DNA from: Alitiscatomonas aceti
Lineage (GTDB): Bacteria > Bacillota > Clostridia > Lachnospirales > Lachnospiraceae
Length of the DNA stretch: 64,000 bases
NCBI RefSeq assembly: GCF_025567195.1
Contig: NZ_JAOQJF010000006.1
Span: 76,947-140,946 of the forward strand
Direction: 5' to 3'
Shown here: piece by piece, positions 61,856-64,000 of the stretch
Layout of the letters: every line of letters starts with the position of its first letter
Position numbering within the stretch: position 1 is the stretch's first letter
Notes under the pieces: generated by a model
What the model saw: the letters and a program-made list of their open reading frames with translations, nothing else
Databases searched by the model: none
Told to the model about the DNA's origin: nothing
Translations under genes and position numbers: made by a program

Positions 61856-62992
61856 TTACGCCTGGCTTACCGTCTTTCCCTTGAATACAATCCTCTTTGT
61901 TTCAAGCGTTTCCTTATCCAGCAGGACAAACGTAGCTTCCTTTCCCTCTGTCAGGCTTCCGATCCGGTCCTCCATTCCAATGGATCTGGCCGGGTTATAA
62001 GAAGCCGCACGCACCGCATCCGCCACCGGGATCCCAAACTTCACAGCCTGGCGAAGACATCCCATAAGGCTGGTCACAGAACCTGCCAGCGTCTCCGGAT
62101 GGCCCAGAAGCGTTGCACGGTTTCCATGGACCTCGATCATCTGGCCGCCGAAGGGATATTCCCCGTCGGGCATTCCTGTGGCCCGCAGGGAATCGGAGAT
62201 CAGGATCATGCGTTCTGCCCCGAACATGGCGAAGGTGGCACGGATCACACTGCCGTGGACATGGATCCCGTCGCAGATGATCTCGGGCATGACCTTCTTA
62301 TTATCAAAGGCCGCTCCAATGACTGCCGGCTCCCGGTGATGAAGGGACGGCATGCCGTTATAAAGATGAGTGGCATGGTCAGCTCCCGCCGCAAAGGCCG
62401 CGCTGGCGGTTTCGTAATCGGCAACTGTATGGCCAATGGAAACATGGATCCCTTCCTCAGCCGCAGCCTGGATGAATTCCATGGAACCCGGCTGTTCCGG
62501 AGCCAGAGTCACCAGCTTCACAAGACCTCTGGCGTCTGCCTGGAGTCTTTTTAACATGGGCACATCGGGATCATGCAGGAAGTCACTGTTCTGGGCTCCC
62601 TTTTTTGCGCTGGAAAGGAACGGTCCTTCCAGATGGACGCCCACCAGCTCTGCACCGCCGCTGTTTTTCTCCTTATGGGCTGCGGCATTCTTACAGATCA
62701 GGGAAAGCTGGTCCTCGCCCAGGGTCATTCCTGCCGGGCAGATATACGCCACGCCCTCGGACAGCTCATAATCTGCCATGGCCTGGAGTCCCTCCGGAGT
62801 CGCATCGCTGAAATCCTCACCGACGCATCCATGGAAATGAACGTCCACCAGCCCCGGGATCACATAGCAGCCGGAGGCATCCACAATTTCCCCGTCGCTG
62901 CTGGTCCCCGCAAATACAGAGCCGTCTGTGCAAAGATCCTTTTCACAAAAACCGTGTTCCAGGTCGAACACGCTTCCGCCGGTTATCCGCAT
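61856..62992 (-). CDS. nagA: N-acetylglucosamine-6-phosphate deacetylase
   Basis: A 378-residue amidohydrolase that removes acetate from GlcNAc-6-phosphate. Motifs: PGLVDVHFHGCVGEDF (metal His pair), 'VGVHLEGPFLS' (metal Glu), 'SIGHTVADYE', 'THLYNGMPSLHHREP' and 'LISDSLRATG' (catalytic Asp). Its ATG overlaps the end of nagB by 10 bases. The product goes to NagB, encoded just before. Confidence 0.93.
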   Translation of the reverse strand: MRITGGSVFDLEHGFCEKDLCTDGSVFAGTSSDGEIVDASGCYVIPGLVDVHFHGCVGEDFSDATPEGLQAMADYELSEGVAYICPAGMTLGEDQLSLICKNAAAHKEKNSGGAELVGVHLEGPFLSSAKKGAQNSDFLHDPDVPMLKRLQADARGLVKLVTLAPEQPGSMEFIQAAAEEGIHVSIGHTVADYETASAAFAAGADHATHLYNGMPSLHHREPAVIGAAFDNKKVMPEIICDGIHVHGSVIRATFAMFGAERMILISDSLRATGMPDGEYPFGGQMIEVHGNRATLLGHPETLAGSVTSLMGCLRQAVKFGIPVADAVRAASYNPARSIGMEDRIGSLTEGKEATFVLLDKETLETKRIVFKGKTVSQA

Positions 62993-63735
62993 ATTTCTAC
63001 CCCCGTTCCCTCCAGTTTGGAGAGAGCCGCCTCGTCACATACCAGGACAACATCCGGATGGAGCTGAAGGATCGAAGCCGGACACTCCGGTGTGATGGGG
63101 CCGCATACAGTCTTATAGATCGCGTCAGCCTTATCTGCACCGCTGGCGATCAGAAGAATACGGCGGGCAGCCATAATGCAGCCGATGCCCATGGTCAGGG
63201 CCTGCTTCGGCACATCGTCAGCGCTGGCGAAAAACCGGGCGTTGGCTTCGATGGTGCTCTCTGTCAGATCCACCACATGGGTTTCCTTTACAAAATGATC
63301 GGATGGCTCATTGAATCCGATATGGCCGTTTCTGCCAAGTCCCAGAAGCTGAAGATCTGCATATCCAAAGGATTTTACCAGCTCATCATACCTTCTGCAC
63401 TCCTCCTCCGGATCCTCTGCCAGGCCGCTGGGCACATATGTATTCTCCGGGAGGATATCAATATGGTCAAACAGATTTTTCTGCATGAAATAGCGGTAGC
63501 TCTGGTCGTGGTCTCCGGAAAGTCCCTTATACTCATCCAGGTTCACGGAGTGTACTTCCTTAAAGCTGAAATCCCCTCTCTGGTTCCATGCTGCAAGCTG
63601 TTTGTATGTTCCAATGGGTGTAGAACCGGTTGCCAGGCCCAGAACGCAGTCCGGACGACGGATCACCTCAGCAGAAATAATGTTCGCTGCACGACGGCTC
63701 ATGGCGTCGTAGTCCTTTTCACGGTATATTCTCAT
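62983..63735 (-). CDS. nagB: Glucosamine-6-phosphate deaminase
   Basis: A 250-residue isomerase/deaminase that turns GlcN-6-phosphate into fructose-6-phosphate and ammonia. Motifs: VLGLATGSTPIGTY, SVNLDEYKGL (catalytic Asp), and LGLGRNGHIGFNEP with the catalytic His. AAAGGAG precedes its ATG. First gene of nagBA, with a promoter at 63798-63826. No amino-sugar transporter or NagR-type regulator lies inside the window. Confidence 0.94.
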   Translation of the reverse strand: MRIYREKDYDAMSRRAANIISAEVIRRPDCVLGLATGSTPIGTYKQLAAWNQRGDFSFKEVHSVNLDEYKGLSGDHDQSYRYFMQKNLFDHIDILPENTYVPSGLAEDPEEECRRYDELVKSFGYADLQLLGLGRNGHIGFNEPSDHFVKETHVVDLTESTIEANARFFASADDVPKQALTMGIGCIMAARRILLIASGADKADAIYKTVCGPITPECPASILQLHPDVVLVCDEAALSKLEGTGVEICG

Positions 63736-63797
63736 AATTTTTCAGTCTCCTTTCCTTATACATACTCCATCCCTATACAGGATGTTTTTCATAAAGG

Positions 63798-63826
63798 ATT
63801 GTATCACATTTTTACCCCTGTGTCAT
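63798..63826 (-). promoter_or_regulatory. Promoter of nagBA
   Basis: Minus strand ATGACA (63821-63826), 17-base spacer, TACAAT (63798-63803). The start would be about 55 bases ahead of nagB. Confidence 0.6.
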
Positions 63827-63943
63827 CAGAAACAGGCCGGCACTTTCATAACAATTCTAAACCTCACATTTTCTTATGAAGCCAGTGACAAGCACGTCCC
63901 ATTATGTTACCTGACTTCCGTCGTTTCTCTCAAAACATAGTAC

Positions 63944-64000
63944 TCAGGAGTCCAGGAGGATACAGTTCTGAAAAAGATTGTTGATTTCTTTTTCAGTGAG
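63944..64000 (-). CDS. Possible C-terminal end of an upstream gene
   Basis: On the minus strand the last 18 codons read LTEKEINNLFQNCILLDS and stop at 63944-63946, the look of a coding end. Only this much is in the window, so it may be chance. Confidence 0.25.
   Translation of the reverse strand, partial: LTEKEINNLFQNCILLDS

Noticed and set aside
1..64000. CRISPR arrays, rRNA genes, transposases, prophage
   Set aside because: No regularly spaced repeats, rRNA sequence or recognisable recombinase or phage gene was seen on either strand.
63950..64000. Plus-strand gene start behind AGGAGGA near the right edge
   Set aside because: No ATG, GTG or TTG lies at a usable distance from the site; the minus-strand reading as a gene end is slightly better.

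Overview
The window looks like chromosomal DNA of a Gram-positive, gut-type Clostridia, most likely a Lachnospiraceae member of the Enterocloster/Lachnoclostridium kind. This is inferred from the gene set (FeoA-FeoB fusion, YhaM, MutS2, DnaD/DnaI-like pair, SseB, DUF1576, QueT, short paired ChrA genes), strong AGGAGG-type ribosome binding sites and a GC-rich coding style. Most genes lie on the minus strand. There is no rRNA, no CRISPR array, no recognisable transposase or integrase, and no phage.

Layout: 1-7.3 kb holds a partial GNAT acetyltransferase, an M28 peptidase, an L,D-transpeptidase, an SseB-like protein and a fused FeoA-FeoB iron transporter. 7.4-13 kb is a small-acid cluster: an RraA-family lyase divergent from a LysR regulator, a D-2-hydroxyacid dehydrogenase, a GltS-type carboxylate symporter and a convergent CdaR/PucR-type regulator. 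13-16.3 kb holds malQ and a MATE exporter. 16.3-25.5 kb is visibly more AT-rich. It carries a dipeptide-type ABC operon with a class C26 amidotransferase-like hydrolase, a divergent RpiR regulator, a tiny hydrophobic ORF, and a HEPN/MNT toxin-antitoxin pair that ends at a tRNA-Cys gene. A decayed copy of the tRNA-Cys 3' end plus its terminator lies on the far side of the HEPN/MNT pair, so the pair looks like a 1.1-kb islet at a tRNA site.

25.5-25.8 kb is a tRNA-Asn/Glu/Cys cluster. 26-44.7 kb is mostly housekeeping: rlmD, yhaM, an HtrA-like protein without a catalytic triad, mutS2 with a two-component system, DAHP synthase, rpoN, prs, dnaI-like and dnaD genes, a cluster of DnaA boxes, murC, a VanZ-QueT fusion and a DUF1576 membrane protein. 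44.8-50.4 kb holds a 1726-residue DUF5724/DUF4132-type protein with a small partner of unknown function.

50.5-57.5 kb is a compact hexuronate operon (uxuA-uxuB-uxaC-dctP-dctQ-dctM), in which a TRAP transporter feeds glucuronate-type sugars to isomerase, reductase and dehydratase. Next come a LysR regulator divergent from two half-size chromate transporters, a MarR-YitT pair with an operator on a consensus promoter, a cold-shock gene with a structured leader, and nagB-nagA for amino-sugar use.

The most unusual points are: (1) the substrate-binding protein of the ABC operon is split by a frameshift in a run of eight A immediately after its lipobox; (2) the HEPN/MNT islet between imperfect tRNA-Cys repeats; (3) abutting DnaA boxes between dnaD and murC; (4) the triad-less HtrA; (5) the VanZ-QueT fusion; (6) the giant DUF4132 protein with its TTG-started partner.
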